Origin: Methylococcus sp. EFPC2
GTDB lineage: Bacteria > Pseudomonadota > Gammaproteobacteria > Methylococcales > Methylococcaceae
Assembly (NCBI RefSeq): GCF_016925495.1
Contig: NZ_CP070491.1
Location: forward strand, 3,224,001 to 3,288,000
DNA: 64,000 bases
Direction: 5' to 3'
Of the stretch, positions 25,611 to 35,184 are shown piece after piece. The notes beneath the pieces are model-generated. The model saw nothing but the letters and a program-made list of their open reading frames with translations. It was not told the DNA's origin and did no database searches. Position numbers and translations under genes: made by a program. Each line of letters opens with the position of its first letter. Positions within the stretch are counted from its first letter, which is position 1.

Positions 25611-26945
25611 ATGACCCAGATGACACCCCGCGAAATCGTCCACGAGCTGGACAAGCACATCGTCGGCCAGACCAACGCCAAGCGCGCGGTCGCCATCGCA
25701 CTGCGCAACCGCTGGCGACGGGCCCAGGTCGACGCGGCGCTACGCGACGAGATCACGCCCAAGAACATCTTGATGATAGGACCGACCGGCGTGGGTAAGA
25801 CCGAGATCGCCCGCCGCTTGGCACGCCTGGCCCAGGCGCCCTTCATCAAGGTGGAAGCGACCAAGTTCACCGAAGTGGGTTATGTCGGCCGTGACGTGGA
25901 ATCCATCATCCGCGATCTGGTCGACGCCGCAGTCAAGCTGACGCGCCAGGCCGACATGGCCAAGGTGCAGGCGCGCGCGGAAACGGCCGCCGAGGAAGCG
26001 GTGCTGAACGTGCTGCTGCCGTCCGCGGAAGGCTGGGCCGGCGCGGAAACCGCAGCCGAATCCACGACCCGGCAGAAATTCCGCCAGAAGCTGCGCAACG
26101 GCGAACTGGACGAAAAGGAAATCGAGATCGAGGTCGCGGCCGGCGCGGTCGGCGTGGAAATCATGGCCCCGCCGGGCATGGAAGAGATGAGCAGCCAGTT
26201 GCAGAGCCTGTTCCAGAACATCGGCTCCAACCGCAAGCGCACCCGCAAGCTGCGGGTCAAAGACGCGCTCAACGTGCTGAAGGAAGAAGAGGCCGCCAAG
26301 CTGGTAAACGAGGAGGACATCAAGCTGCGCGCGGTCGAGTCCGTGGAACAGAACGGCATCGTGTTCATCGACGAGATCGACAAGATCTGCAAGCGCTCCG
26401 AATACGGCGGCAGCAGCGGGGCGGACGTGTCGCGCGAAGGCGTGCAGCGCGACCTGCTGCCGCTGGTGGAAGGCTCCACGGTGAGCACCAAATACGGCAT
26501 GGTGCGGACCGATCACATCCTGTTCATCGCGTCCGGCGCCTTCCATCTGGCCAAGCCATCCGACCTGATCCCGGAAATGCAGGGCCGCTTCCCCATCCGC
26601 GTGGAACTGGACGCGCTGACCGCCGAGGATTTCGTCCGCATCCTGACCGAACCCGACGCCTCGCTGACCCAGCAATACCAGGCCCTGCTGGCCGCCGAGG
26701 GGGTGAACCTGGAATTCCGCCCGGACGGCATCGCCCGCATCGCCCAGATCAGCTTCGAGGTCAACGAGAAGACCGAGAACATCGGCGCCCGCCGCCTGCA
26801 CACGGTGCTGGAGCGCTTGCTGGAAACCGTGTCCTTCGCCGCCGCGGACTTCGACGGCCAGACCGTAGCAATCGACGCCGACTATGTCGACCGCCAACTC
26901 GGCGAACTGGCGCAGGACGAAGACCTGAGCCGCTACATACTCTGA
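25611..26945 (+). CDS. hslU: ATP-dependent protease ATPase subunit HslU
   Basis: HslU is the AAA+ unfoldase of the HslVU complex. The 444 residues include the Walker [10 protein letters not shown] (57-65), the pore motif GYVGRDVE, an intermediate I-domain (about 110-235), Walker B in [14 protein letters not shown], and the sensor 2 block [17 protein letters not shown]. It ends with LSRYIL, the C-terminal tail that docks into HslV. The length matches the family. It lies immediately after hslV and eight bases before the DUF971 gene. Confidence 0.98.
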   Translation: MTQMTPREIVHELDKHIVGQTNAKRAVAIALRNRWRRAQVDAALRDEITPKNILMIGPTGVGKTEIARRLARLAQAPFIKVEATKFTEVGYVGRDVESIIRDLVDAAVKLTRQADMAKVQARAETAAEEAVLNVLLPSAEGWAGAETAAESTTRQKFRQKLRNGELDEKEIEIEVAAGAVGVEIMAPPGMEEMSSQLQSLFQNIGSNRKRTRKLRVKDALNVLKEEEAAKLVNEEDIKLRAVESVEQNGIVFIDEIDKICKRSEYGGSSGADVSREGVQRDLLPLVEGSTVSTKYGMVRTDHILFIASGAFHLAKPSDLIPEMQGRFPIRVELDALTAEDFVRILTEPDASLTQQYQALLAAEGVNLEFRPDGIARIAQISFEVNEKTENIGARRLHTVLERLLETVSFAAADFDGQTVAIDADYVDRQLGELAQDEDLSRYIL

Positions 26946-26952
26946 GCGCCCC

Positions 26953-27306
26953 ATGAGCACGCCCAATCCGACCGACATCACCCTGCACCAGGCCACGCGC
27001 ATCCTGGAAGTGGCCTTCGACGACGGCTCCCGCTTCGAGCTGCCCTGCGAATACCTGCGGGTCTATTCGCCGTCCGCGGAAGTGCGCGGCCATGGACCGG
27101 ATCAGGAGGTGTTGCAGGTGGGCAAGCAGGACGTGACCATCACCGCCCTGGAGCCGGTTGGCCACTACGCCATCAAACCCACCTTCAGCGACGGCCACGA
27201 CAGCGGAATCTACCCTTTCGAGATGCTGTACAATCTCGGCATCCATCAGAAGGAGCTATGGGGCGAATACCTGCGCAGGCTGAGAGAAGCCGGTTACGAG
27301 CGCTGA
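26953..27306 (+). CDS. DUF971 (gamma-butyrobetaine hydroxylase N-terminal-like) protein
   Basis: A 117-residue stand-alone DUF971 protein. It reads [22 protein letters not shown], then [25 protein letters not shown]. This beta-rich domain is the N-terminal region of gamma-butyrobetaine hydroxylase-like enzymes and has been connected with iron-sulfur or zinc handling. It lies between hslU and ubiE, as in many proteobacteria, and its function there is not settled. It starts eight bases after hslU, so it is probably cotranscribed. Confidence 0.92.
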   Translation: MSTPNPTDITLHQATRILEVAFDDGSRFELPCEYLRVYSPSAEVRGHGPDQEVLQVGKQDVTITALEPVGHYAIKPTFSDGHDSGIYPFEMLYNLGIHQKELWGEYLRRLREAGYER

Positions 27307-27376
27307 GCCTTGGCCCGACTCGGCATATCGCGCTCGCGTAGCCCCGGCAACAGTCCCCCACCGAGATCAAAATCAC

Positions 27377-28123
27377 ATGACAGAAGACAAAACCCATTTC
27401 GGATTCCGCGACGTGCCCACGGGCGAGAAAGCCAAGCTGGTCCGGGAAGTATTCGACTCCGTCGCCGGAAAATACGATTTGATGAACGACCTGATGTCGA
27501 TGGGCATCCACCGCATCTGGAAGCGCATCGCCATCCAGCTCAGCCACGTGCGCCACGGCGAGAAGGTGCTGGATCTGGCCGGCGGCACCGGCGACATGAG
27601 CGCCCTGTTCCAGAAGCGGGTCGGTTCGACCGGCCTGGTGGTGCTGTCCGACATCAACGCGGCCATGCTCAACCGCGGCCGCGACCGCCTCATCGACGAG
27701 GGCGTGGCCGGCAACGTGACCTATGCCCAGATCGACGCCGAAAAGCTGCCCTTCCAGGACAACCAGTTCGATTGCGTCTGCATCGCCTTCGGCCTGCGTA
27801 ACGTCACCCACAAGGACGAGGCACTGCGCTCGATCTACCGCGCCCTCAAGCCCGGCGGGCGGCTCATCGTGCTGGAATTCTCCGAGGTGCAGGGCGAGCT
27901 GCTGCGCAAGGCTTACGATCTTTATTCCTTCAAGATCCTGCCCACGCTGGGCAAGCTCATTGCCAACGACTCCGAAAGCTACAAATACCTGGCCGAATCC
28001 ATCCGCATGCATCCCAACCAGGAAAAGCTGAAAAACATGATGGAATCCGCCGGGTTCGAGCGCTGCGAATATTTCAACCTCACGTTCGGCGTGGTGGCCG
28101 TGCACCGGGGTTACAAATTCTGA
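27377..28123 (+). CDS. ubiE: Ubiquinone/menaquinone C-methyltransferase UbiE
   Basis: A 248-residue SAM methyltransferase acting on the C2 ring position in ubiquinone synthesis (and demethylmenaquinone where present). It has the family blocks [33 protein letters not shown] (SAM loop), [12 protein letters not shown] and the C-terminal [17 protein letters not shown]. Residues and length match E. coli UbiE. It is first of three consecutive ubiquinone genes, with ubiJ 11 bases downstream and ubiB next. Confidence 0.97.
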   Translation: MTEDKTHFGFRDVPTGEKAKLVREVFDSVAGKYDLMNDLMSMGIHRIWKRIAIQLSHVRHGEKVLDLAGGTGDMSALFQKRVGSTGLVVLSDINAAMLNRGRDRLIDEGVAGNVTYAQIDAEKLPFQDNQFDCVCIAFGLRNVTHKDEALRSIYRALKPGGRLIVLEFSEVQGELLRKAYDLYSFKILPTLGKLIANDSESYKYLAESIRMHPNQEKLKNMMESAGFERCEYFNLTFGVVAVHRGYKF

Positions 28124-28134
28124 CGGCGGCTCCC

Positions 28135-28797
28135 TTGTCGAATACTCTGAACGCGGTATTCGCCGGCCTGCTGGAAGACGCCAGTTCGCGCTTCCTGGCC
28201 TTGAGTCCGCACCGCGACGAACTGCTCGCGCCGCTCGCAGGCAAGCTCATCGCTTTGCGCCTGTTGCCCTTGGATCTCCGGCTCGTGCTCGCTCCCACCG
28301 AATCGGCCCTCACCCTGTTGCCCGACCATGCCGGCGAGGTGGACGCCACCCTGTCCGGCACCCCGCTGGCCTTCGCCCGCATGGGCTTGAGCGAGCGTCC
28401 TCAGCGCGGTCTGTTCGCCGGCGAAGTGACGCTGGAAGGCGATACCAGCGTGGCACGCCGCTTTCAGGCCTTGTTCCGGCACCTCGACATAACCTGGGAA
28501 GCCCTGCTCGCGCGCTACACCGGCGCCGGCCTGGCGAGTCTCATCGTCGGCGGTTTGCGCGACTCGCATGCCTGGCGGGTCGAGCTGGTCGACAATCTGC
28601 GCCAGGACACGCTCGAATATCTCCAGGAAGAAAGCCGCGAGCTGCCGGCCGCCGCGGAAGGCGAAGGCTTCTTGCGTGCGGTGGACGTGCTGCGCGCGGA
28701 CGCCGACCGCCTGACGGCCAGGATCGAGCGCTTGGAAAAACTCATCGCCGCAAAGCCCCTCACCCCAACCCCTCTCCCAAAGGGAGAGGGGGCATAA
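28135..28797 (+). CDS. ubiJ: Ubiquinone biosynthesis accessory factor UbiJ (SCP2 domain)
   Basis: A 220-residue protein with an N-terminal SCP2 sterol-carrier-like domain (SATLSGTPLAFARM-type core, here DATLSGTPLAFARM) and a C-terminal helical segment (LRADADRLTARIERLEKLI). UbiJ binds quinone intermediates for the Ubi complex. The best start is TTG at 28135; no ATG lies near the N-terminus. The last 13 residues (LTPTPLPKGEGA and neighbours) are translated from an inserted palindromic repeat (28755-28792), not family sequence. It sits between ubiE and ubiB, the usual place. Confidence 0.9.
   Translation: MSNTLNAVFAGLLEDASSRFLALSPHRDELLAPLAGKLIALRLLPLDLRLVLAPTESALTLLPDHAGEVDATLSGTPLAFARMGLSERPQRGLFAGEVTLEGDTSVARRFQALFRHLDITWEALLARYTGAGLASLIVGGLRDSHAWRVELVDNLRQDTLEYLQEESRELPAAAEGEGFLRAVDVLRADADRLTARIERLEKLIAAKPLTPTPLPKGEGA
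28755..28792. repeat. Dispersed palindromic repeat at the ubiJ 3' end
   Basis: The sequence CCCCTCACCCCAACCCCTCT and its continuation contain a perfect 10-bp hairpin, CCCCTCTCCC (28769-28778), loop AAA, GGGAGAGGGG (28782-28791). This is a common intergenic repeat type of proteobacteria, usually found between genes. Here it is translated as the C-terminal tail of UbiJ and contains its stop codon just after the hairpin. Confidence 0.75.
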
Positions 28798-28830
28798 AGC
28801 CGCTACACGGCCCGCTTTCAGGAATCTCTC

Positions 28831-30462
28831 GTGATCAAACCCCGGAACGTGCGCCGTTTGCTGCACATACAATGGGTGCTGGTGAGCCATGGCCTGGACG
28901 ACCTGGTGTCCGCCACCCATCTGCTCCGTCCTCTCCGCTATCTCGCTGCGCTCGCCCCGGGCTACCGCAAGGGCCAGCGGAAAGGACCGCGCGGCCAGCG
29001 CATCCGCGAGGCACTGGAAGAACTGGGGCCGATCTTCGTCAAATTCGGCCAGACGCTCTCCACCCGCCGCGATTTGCTGCCGGAGGACATCGCCGACGAA
29101 CTGGTCAAGCTGCAGGACAGGGTACCGCCGTTTCCCGGCAGCCAGGCCAAGGCCATCATCGAGAAGGCCCTGGGAGCCCCGGTGCTGGAAACCTTCGCCG
29201 AATTCGACGAAACCCCGCTGGCCTCGGCCTCCGTCGCTCAAGTGCACGTCGCCAAGCTGAAGAGCGGCGAGGACGTGGTGGTCAAGGTGCTGCGGCCCGG
29301 CGTCGAGCGACGCATCCAGTCCGACATCGCCCTGCTGTACGAACTGGCCGGCCTGGCCCTGCGTTTCTGGCCCGATGCCAAGCGGCTGCGGCCGGACGAA
29401 GTCGTCGCCGAGTTCGAGAAGACCATCCTCGACGAACTCGACCTGGTGCGCGAGGCGGCCAGCGCCTCGGAGATCCGCCGCCGCTTCGAAAACTCCGAGA
29501 TGCTCTACATCCCCAAAGTTTACTGGGAATACACCCGCCGCGAGATCATGGTGATGGAGCGCATCAGCGGCATTCCGGTGGGCGACGTGGCGCGCCTCAA
29601 GCGCGAGGGCGTGGACCTCAAGCTGCTGTCCGAGCGCGGGGTGGAAATCTTCTTCACCCAGGTGTTCCGCGACAATTTCTTTCACGCCGACATGCATCCC
29701 GGCAACATCTTCGTGACCCCGCCCGCCACTTATATCGCGGTGGATTTCGGCATCGTCGGCAGCATCTCCAAGGCCGACCAGCATTATCTGGCGGAGAACT
29801 TCCGTGCCTTCTTCAACCGCGACTACCGGCGGGTCGCGGAAATGCACGTCGAATCCGGCTGGGTGCCGGCCAGCACGCGGGTGGAGGAGTTCGAAGCCGC
29901 CATCCGCAGCGTCTGCGAACCCATCTTCGAGAAACCCCTGAAAGAGATCTCCTACGGCCATTTGCTGCTGCGTTTGTTCCAGGTCGCCAGCCGATTCGAG
30001 ATGGAGGTGCAGCCGCAACTGGTGTTGCTGCAGAAGACCCTGCTGAACATCGAAGGCCTGGGCCGCGATCTCTATCCCGACCTCGATCTGTGGAAAACCG
30101 CCAAGCCTTTCCTGGAAAACTGGTTCCGCGAACAGGTCGGCCCCAAGTCGGTCTATCGCAAGGTGCGCGGCCATCTGCCGGAATGGGCCCAGCAGTGGCC
30201 AGAGGTGCCGGGACTGGTGCACGAGACCTTGCATCGCGCGGTCAACGGCAAGCTGGAATTGCGCCTGGACGGCCGGGAGTTCGACAAGCTGCGCCAAGAG
30301 ATGCGCCGCAATCGCCGCCACACCGTGGCGGGCATCGCCGGCGCGGCCTTGCTGGTCAGCGCCGCCCTGCTGTTCGGGCTGAAAGCGGGGGAAACCGCCT
30401 CACTCCTGAGCGGTTTCCTCGGCGGTGCCGGACTCGTCCTGTTGTTCGGCGCCTGGCGCTGA
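28831..30462 (+). CDS. ubiB: Ubiquinone biosynthesis regulatory protein kinase-like UbiB
   Basis: A 543-residue ADCK/UbiB-family atypical kinase required for ubiquinone synthesis, probably extracting or remodelling quinone precursors at the membrane. The signature KxGQ motif is in [16 protein letters not shown], the nucleotide-binding region in [15 protein letters not shown] and [10 protein letters not shown], and the catalytic block in [13 protein letters not shown] with DFG in AVDFGIVG. Two C-terminal hydrophobic helices ([18 protein letters not shown], and [18 protein letters not shown]) anchor it to the inner membrane. Its last 63 bases overlap a convergent gene on the other strand. Confidence 0.96.
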   Translation: MIKPRNVRRLLHIQWVLVSHGLDDLVSATHLLRPLRYLAALAPGYRKGQRKGPRGQRIREALEELGPIFVKFGQTLSTRRDLLPEDIADELVKLQDRVPPFPGSQAKAIIEKALGAPVLETFAEFDETPLASASVAQVHVAKLKSGEDVVVKVLRPGVERRIQSDIALLYELAGLALRFWPDAKRLRPDEVVAEFEKTILDELDLVREAASASEIRRRFENSEMLYIPKVYWEYTRREIMVMERISGIPVGDVARLKREGVDLKLLSERGVEIFFTQVFRDNFFHADMHPGNIFVTPPATYIAVDFGIVGSISKADQHYLAENFRAFFNRDYRRVAEMHVESGWVPASTRVEEFEAAIRSVCEPIFEKPLKEISYGHLLLRLFQVASRFEMEVQPQLVLLQKTLLNIEGLGRDLYPDLDLWKTAKPFLENWFREQVGPKSVYRKVRGHLPEWAQQWPEVPGLVHETLHRAVNGKLELRLDGREFDKLRQEMRRNRRHTVAGIAGAALLVSAALLFGLKAGETASLLSGFLGGAGLVLLFGAWR

Positions 30463-31428
30463 CGGCACCCGGACACCCTGGGTCAAAGCCTGCAATTCCT
30501 CCCAGACATCCACGTCCAAAACCGCCGCGTCCTCGGGGGAAGCGGACGGGGCAGTCGCGCCCGCCCGCGCAGAACCGGGCATAGCACCGGCATCGTCCGG
30601 ACCGTCGGTGAGCGGGTCCGCGACTACCGGCGGTTCGGCTTGCTCGCGTAGCGCTTGCTTTTCATCGCCGCCCTCGGCGTCCTTCCGCTCCGAGCCGACG
30701 GCGATACCGGGAACCGGTTCCAGATCGGGCGCGATCTCGGCAGCCAGCGGCGCGTCGGACAAGCCCATATCGGCCCAAAAGGCCTGCTCGAGGACATCAG
30801 CGGCCTCACCGTCCACGGGCTCGAGTGGATCGAGCTCGGTGGTGACGACCGGCGTGTCCGCGACCGCCTGCGCGAGCGCGGCCATTTCGCTCCACAAATC
30901 CGCCTCCGTGCGAGCGACGGGAACATCCGGTATCGCCGGGCTTTCGCCATCCTCCGGATCGAGGGCCGGATCGTCTTCGAGGGTCGAAGCCTCGGCAGGG
31001 GCTTCCGCCTCTTCCGCAACGGGCGGGGCGTCCGTATCCGGTGCCGCGACATTCTCCGCAGCCGGCAGGCCCTCCGGGGGCAAACGACCGTCCAGCATGA
31101 GTTTCAAGGATTCGTCCAGCCGGGAAATCGCGTCGATGTCACCGGCCAGCGATACCGACAGCAAGGTCCGGATAAAGTCTTTCTCGCTATTCAGCCAGCG
31201 CTCGGCAGTCGCCGCGGAATCGGCGCCGAACACGGCAGGATGTTGCGCGATGCGCCGGCGCAGCTCAGCCAGCCTGTCCGCTTCGCCCAGCCTGAGCCTG
31301 TCGAGCAGGACGTGCAGGGCATCCAGGGTCGTGCGGCGCCGATGCCGGGCGGCGAGCGCGGCAACCGAAAAGGTCAGCAGCACGACCAGCACCAGTTCGC
31401 CCAGGAGTATCCATGCCAAGGGTGTCAT
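30400..31428 (-). CDS. Uncharacterised membrane-anchored acidic protein (last gene of VWA operon)
   Basis: A 342-residue protein I do not recognise. One N-terminal membrane helix ([24 protein letters not shown], about 4-27) is followed by a basic turn (RHRRR), a helical region of about 80 residues ([20 protein letters not shown]), then a very long acidic, Ala/Glu/Pro-rich and probably disordered tail. This layout gives a cytoplasmic domain on a membrane anchor. Its start overlaps the stop of the coiled-coil gene (ATGA). The last 63 bases overlap the 3' end of ubiB on the opposite strand. It lies in a three-gene operon with a VWA protein. Confidence 0.65.
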   Translation of the reverse strand: MTPLAWILLGELVLVVLLTFSVAALAARHRRRTTLDALHVLLDRLRLGEADRLAELRRRIAQHPAVFGADSAATAERWLNSEKDFIRTLLSVSLAGDIDAISRLDESLKLMLDGRLPPEGLPAAENVAAPDTDAPPVAEEAEAPAEASTLEDDPALDPEDGESPAIPDVPVARTEADLWSEMAALAQAVADTPVVTTELDPLEPVDGEAADVLEQAFWADMGLSDAPLAAEIAPDLEPVPGIAVGSERKDAEGGDEKQALREQAEPPVVADPLTDGPDDAGAMPGSARAGATAPSASPEDAAVLDVDVWEELQALTQGVRVPSAPGAEQQDESGTAEETAQE

Positions 31429-32105
31429 GATGGTTCCTTCAGCGCCTCGAACGTCGCGGGGAGTTCACCGCGCGCCAAGGCTTCGGCACGTTGAAAGGCT
31501 TCCAGCATGCGGTGGCGGCTGAGCTGGAGTTCATCCCCGGACTTCGATTCTCCGAACATGCGGGTGTATTCGCTGGAAACTTCGTCCAGCGTTTCCAAAG
31601 CCGCCTTCAACTGGGCGCGCAAGTGCTCCGCCTCGGCCGAGGCCTGCCGGGTCTGTTCCTCCGCATTTTCCAATCGAACCTGCACGTCGCCACTTTCCTG
31701 TTGCGGCCGTTTTTCGGCCAACTGGGCAATCAATTCGCGATACGGCTCGGAAAGAGCGCGCACATGCCGGTCCAGTTGGGCCAGTCGTTCGACGTCATGG
31801 TCGAGGACGGCACGGATCACCAGCCGGTACAGGGCTCTCTCGCGAGCGCCGACTTGCTCCAGAGTGTGGCTGCGCTGGTCGTCGTCGAGCGCCAGGGACG
31901 GATCGGCGAGCGCGAGATTCAGTTCGTCCAGGCGCTGGGCATCGGCGCGGTTGATATGCTCCACCAGTTTATCGGCGTGGCTGCGCTCGGCCCGTTTACG
32001 CCGCCACGCTCGCCACAGCAAGGCGCCCAGGACCAACAGCAGGGCCGCCAGGACCTCCGCGACGAGTACCGCGGTCAGGGCGGATATTTCTAGCATGTCA
32101 GACAT
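31425..32105 (-). CDS. Uncharacterised membrane-anchored coiled-coil protein
   Basis: A 226-residue protein with one N-terminal membrane helix (about 9-32, LTAVLVAEVLAALLLVLGALLW) followed by WRRKRAER, so the rest is probably cytoplasmic. A helical middle part (DKLVEHINRADAQRLDEL) precedes a predicted coiled coil at about 125-190 (VRLENAEEQTRQASAEAEHL). No family match comes to mind. It starts 15 bases after the VWA gene stop and overlaps the next gene by four bases, so the three genes are cotranscribed. The anchor-plus-coil plan resembles its downstream neighbour, which suggests they form a membrane complex. Confidence 0.65.
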   Translation of the reverse strand: MSDMLEISALTAVLVAEVLAALLLVLGALLWRAWRRKRAERSHADKLVEHINRADAQRLDELNLALADPSLALDDDQRSHTLEQVGARERALYRLVIRAVLDHDVERLAQLDRHVRALSEPYRELIAQLAEKRPQQESGDVQVRLENAEEQTRQASAEAEHLRAQLKAALETLDEVSSEYTRMFGESKSGDELQLSRHRMLEAFQRAEALARGELPATFEALKEPS

Positions 32106-32120
32106 CGAAGCCGGGGATGG

Positions 32121-33830
32121 TCACAAGGGCAGCTTTTGGATCAGGGCGCTGATCGCCGCTTCGTTGCGTCGCCTCAGGTAGCGATAGATGAGATAGCCCG
32201 CAAGCCCTGAAACCAGATTGATGGCCCCGGCCAGCCCGGCCACCACCGGCCAGGCCGGCGGCTCCACCGTCGCAGGCGGCGCCTCGGGTTCTGCCGGCCG
32301 GGGCGCCTCCCCGTTCAGCATCACCGGCTTGAGCGCGATGGGGACGGGCTTGCCGTCTGCTCCGCGTGCCTCCGCCGTGAAATTGACCACGCCCTGCTCG
32401 CCCGCCTTGGGCACGGGCAGTTCCAGTTTCCAGCCGCTTTCGGCCGGATGGATTTCCACCGGACGGCTTTGTTGCGCCTGGTCGGTGAACGTGGCCTTGA
32501 GATTCACGCTCTCCGGCTTGATGGCCAGTGCGTCCGGCGTCACCGTGATGACCGCGAGCTCGCCGTCGCGACGCGTTTCGACCTTGAGCGGGCTGGCTAT
32601 GACGCGGAAGCTCTGTCGGGCCTGCCGGGTGAACGTCTGTCCGTTGGCGACGACGCTCAGGGCATATTCGCCGGGGAGCGGGGACGAGGCCCGCCAGACG
32701 AAACGCTCCGCCGCCACCGGATCGCGTGTCATGGAATATCCCTTGCTGTCGCTCGGCCCGGTGAGCTGGACATCGACGGAAATCAGCCCCAGAAAATCCT
32801 CGCGTTTGATGGCCAGCCCCCGCTCGCTGAAACTCGCATGGATCTCCAGGCCGCTCTCCTGCGTCAAAACGTTCGGGACGGAGGGAACCACCATTTGCAG
32901 GTCGGTGACCACCATGACCTGGTTGGCCGGATCGGCATCGGCGACCAGTTTCCATTGTCCCGGCACCGGCGCCTGTACCGTGATCAGATCGAAACCGGCC
33001 TCATGCACCCAGCGCGCGGTATCCGGGACCGCCTTCCCGGTCATTTCCGTCCCCATGGGGTCGACCAGGCGGGTGGCGGGCGCCCCCGGCCTCAGGGTCA
33101 CCAAGACGGTGAACTCCCGGATGCCGGCATCGATCTCGAAGCGGTTGTCTTTGAGCGGGACGGTATCGGGCGGAGCCGCCTTGTTGAACATGCGCACGAA
33201 AGCGCGCTGCAAGGCCTCGGCATTTTCGGCGACCTCGCTCCAGCCCCCGGTGGCGAGAGCGATACGCTGCATGAGTTCCTGGTCGGACTTGTTGGAAAGG
33301 GCGATGGTGTGAACCTGCGCCCCCGCGATCTGCAGCCGGGGCAACAGGTTTTTCAGGATACGTTCGCGCGAGGACTCGCTGTCCTGGGGATTCTTCGAGA
33401 CGTCCACCCTGCCGTCGGTGAGCAGGATCAGATGGCGGTGTTCCCCCGCCGACGGCGGCGTGTTCCAACCTTGTCCTGCCGCCTCCAGCGCGGCTTCGAT
33501 ATGGGTGTAGTCGCCTTTCGAATGGATACGGGTCGCCGACGCGAGCGCCTGTTGCTTCCAGTCGGCCGCGACGATGCCCAACGGAACAAGCGGTTCGGCC
33601 TGGGTATCGAACAGCCAGACGCCGGCGGTTTGGCCTTGGGGAAGCAGGTTGACCAGAAGCTTCAGGGCCGGTACGCGCAGATTGTGCGGATCGGTCTGCT
33701 TCATGCTGCCCGAGGTGTCGATCACGATGCGGATGTCGTTGCGCTCCCCGGGCGGGGCTTGATGAGCCTGCCCATAGGCGGAGGCCGCCGCCAGCATCGA
33801 ACCCAGTAGGCTAAAAATACGCAGCAACAT
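32121..33830 (-). CDS. Exported VWA-domain protein with C-terminal membrane anchor
   Basis: A 569-residue protein: signal peptide (1-20), a von Willebrand factor A domain at about 30-215 with the MIDAS motif VIDTSGSMKQTD (Asp38, Ser40, Ser42), conserved LILLTDGRVD and a later LSNKSDQELMQRIA, then three beta-rich domains of Ig-like appearance. A single C-terminal membrane segment (about 527-550, VVAGLAGAINLVSGLAGYLIYRYL) is followed by RRRNEAAISALIQKLPL inside the cell. It is first in a three-gene operon. The design is a divalent-metal-dependent adhesion or scaffold module on the periplasmic face. No known complex is identified. Confidence 0.82.
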   Translation of the reverse strand: MLLRIFSLLGSMLAAASAYGQAHQAPPGERNDIRIVIDTSGSMKQTDPHNLRVPALKLLVNLLPQGQTAGVWLFDTQAEPLVPLGIVAADWKQQALASATRIHSKGDYTHIEAALEAAGQGWNTPPSAGEHRHLILLTDGRVDVSKNPQDSESSRERILKNLLPRLQIAGAQVHTIALSNKSDQELMQRIALATGGWSEVAENAEALQRAFVRMFNKAAPPDTVPLKDNRFEIDAGIREFTVLVTLRPGAPATRLVDPMGTEMTGKAVPDTARWVHEAGFDLITVQAPVPGQWKLVADADPANQVMVVTDLQMVVPSVPNVLTQESGLEIHASFSERGLAIKREDFLGLISVDVQLTGPSDSKGYSMTRDPVAAERFVWRASSPLPGEYALSVVANGQTFTRQARQSFRVIASPLKVETRRDGELAVITVTPDALAIKPESVNLKATFTDQAQQSRPVEIHPAESGWKLELPVPKAGEQGVVNFTAEARGADGKPVPIALKPVMLNGEAPRPAEPEAPPATVEPPAWPVVAGLAGAINLVSGLAGYLIYRYLRRRNEAAISALIQKLPL

Positions 33831-33939
33831 GGAGGCACCTGTCCTTGAGTTGCCGACAATATAGCAGGCCTGCGCGGCTTAGCGTCTGCGGACCGTCGCG
33901 GCCTCCGCCCCACCAGCCATGCCCACGGATGGAGCGGGC

Positions 33940-35145
33940 TCAACCGAGGGCGGCGACCGCTCCGCGGTTCGGAACCCCCTGGTCCATGGACTCGCTCAAT
34001 ATCTCGGCCAAGATCCCGATTCCGCGCCGGATGGTCAGCGGGTCGGCATGGCTGAAATTCAGGCGCAAGGCCGGATAACGCTGTTCCTGCGCGGGGAAAA
34101 ACGGATCGCCCGGCATGAAGGCCAGATTGCGCTCCAGGGCGGACTGCAGCATGGCGAAGGTATCGCATGCCTGCCGCAAACGCAGCCAGAAGAACAACCC
34201 GCCGGCCGGCGCCCGCCACTCGGCATAGCCGCGGAACTGCGCGAGCAGGGCGGCCTGCATCGCGTCGCGCCGTTCCGCGTAGTGGCTGCGCAGCCGCTCG
34301 AGATGCGGGGCGAAATCGCCCGACGCGAGGAAACGCGCCAGCCATTCCTGCCCTATCCGCTGGGTGTGCAGATCGCTGGACTGCTTCAGTTTGACCAGCC
34401 AGGGATAGAGTGTCGGGGATGCGCTCAGATAGCCCACCCGCAGGCCGGGTGCCGTGATCTTGGAAAAACTGCCCAGATAGACCCACGGCGCCCGCTCCAG
34501 GTAGGCACAGATCGGCGTCCGGTCGACCGGCTCGTAAACCAGATCGCGGTAGGGGTCGTCCTCCACCAGGGGCACGCCGGTTTCGTCCAGCACGGCGGCG
34601 ATGGCCCTACGATGTTCGTCACGGTAGCAGCAGCCGGCGGGATTCTGGAACGTGGGTATCAGATAGACGAAAGCCGGCCTTTGGCGAGCGATGGCGGCGC
34701 GCAACTCGTCCGCATCGATGCCGTCGTCCGCGAGGGGCAGGGCGGTGAAACGGGCGCCATACAGGCGCAAGGCCTGTATGGTGGCCAGATAAGTCGGTGC
34801 CTCCAGCAATACGGGCGTTCCTTCGTCGACGAACAGCTTGCCGACCAGATCGATGCCCTGCTGTGAACCGGACGTCACCAGCACCCGGTCGGGGCCGGTT
34901 TTCAGTCCCAGGCCCAGGAGGTGCTGCGCGACGAGTTCACGCAGCACGGGTTCGCCTTCGCTCGGGCCGTATTGCCGGCTAGGGCCGCCCAAACCGGCGA
35001 AATCCAGCTCGGGCATCAGCTCGTCCGCCGGCAGGCCGCCGGCGAACGAAACCATGCCGGGCCGCTGGGTGAGGTGCAGGATGTCGCGGATGAGTGAACT
35101 GCTGAGCCGCTCGCTGCGGCGCGAAAGCTGTATGGCGGGATGCAT
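33940..35145 (-). CDS. PLP-dependent aminotransferase, class I/II (2-aminoadipate-like)
   Basis: A 401-residue fold-type I aminotransferase. The ATG at 35145 (MHPAIQLSRR) has AGGAG upstream; a TTG at 35160 is less likely. MVSFAGGLPADELMP, YLIPTFQNPAGCC, VEDDPYRDLVYE (PLP-binding Asp-x-x-Tyr) and GSFSKITAPGLRVGYL (Schiff-base lysine in SFSK) place it with LysN/ARO8/valine-pyruvate aminotransferases. It is third in an operon with an EamA exporter and a GST. The substrate is probably an amino acid or aromatic keto acid. The divergent MocR gene may control it. Confidence 0.9.
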   Translation of the reverse strand: MHPAIQLSRRSERLSSSLIRDILHLTQRPGMVSFAGGLPADELMPELDFAGLGGPSRQYGPSEGEPVLRELVAQHLLGLGLKTGPDRVLVTSGSQQGIDLVGKLFVDEGTPVLLEAPTYLATIQALRLYGARFTALPLADDGIDADELRAAIARQRPAFVYLIPTFQNPAGCCYRDEHRRAIAAVLDETGVPLVEDDPYRDLVYEPVDRTPICAYLERAPWVYLGSFSKITAPGLRVGYLSASPTLYPWLVKLKQSSDLHTQRIGQEWLARFLASGDFAPHLERLRSHYAERRDAMQAALLAQFRGYAEWRAPAGGLFFWLRLRQACDTFAMLQSALERNLAFMPGDPFFPAQEQRYPALRLNFSHADPLTIRRGIGILAEILSESMDQGVPNRGAVAALG

Positions 35146-35184
35146 AATGGCTCCTGGCAAAGTGATGCGGGCGGAAGGACGCGG

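Noticed and set aside
28111-30321. 736-codon minus-strand frame opposite ubiJ and ubiB
   Set aside because: Shadow frame; its Cys-Pro-Leu-Ser-Leu-Trp-Glu-Arg stretch is just the dispersed repeat read backwards.
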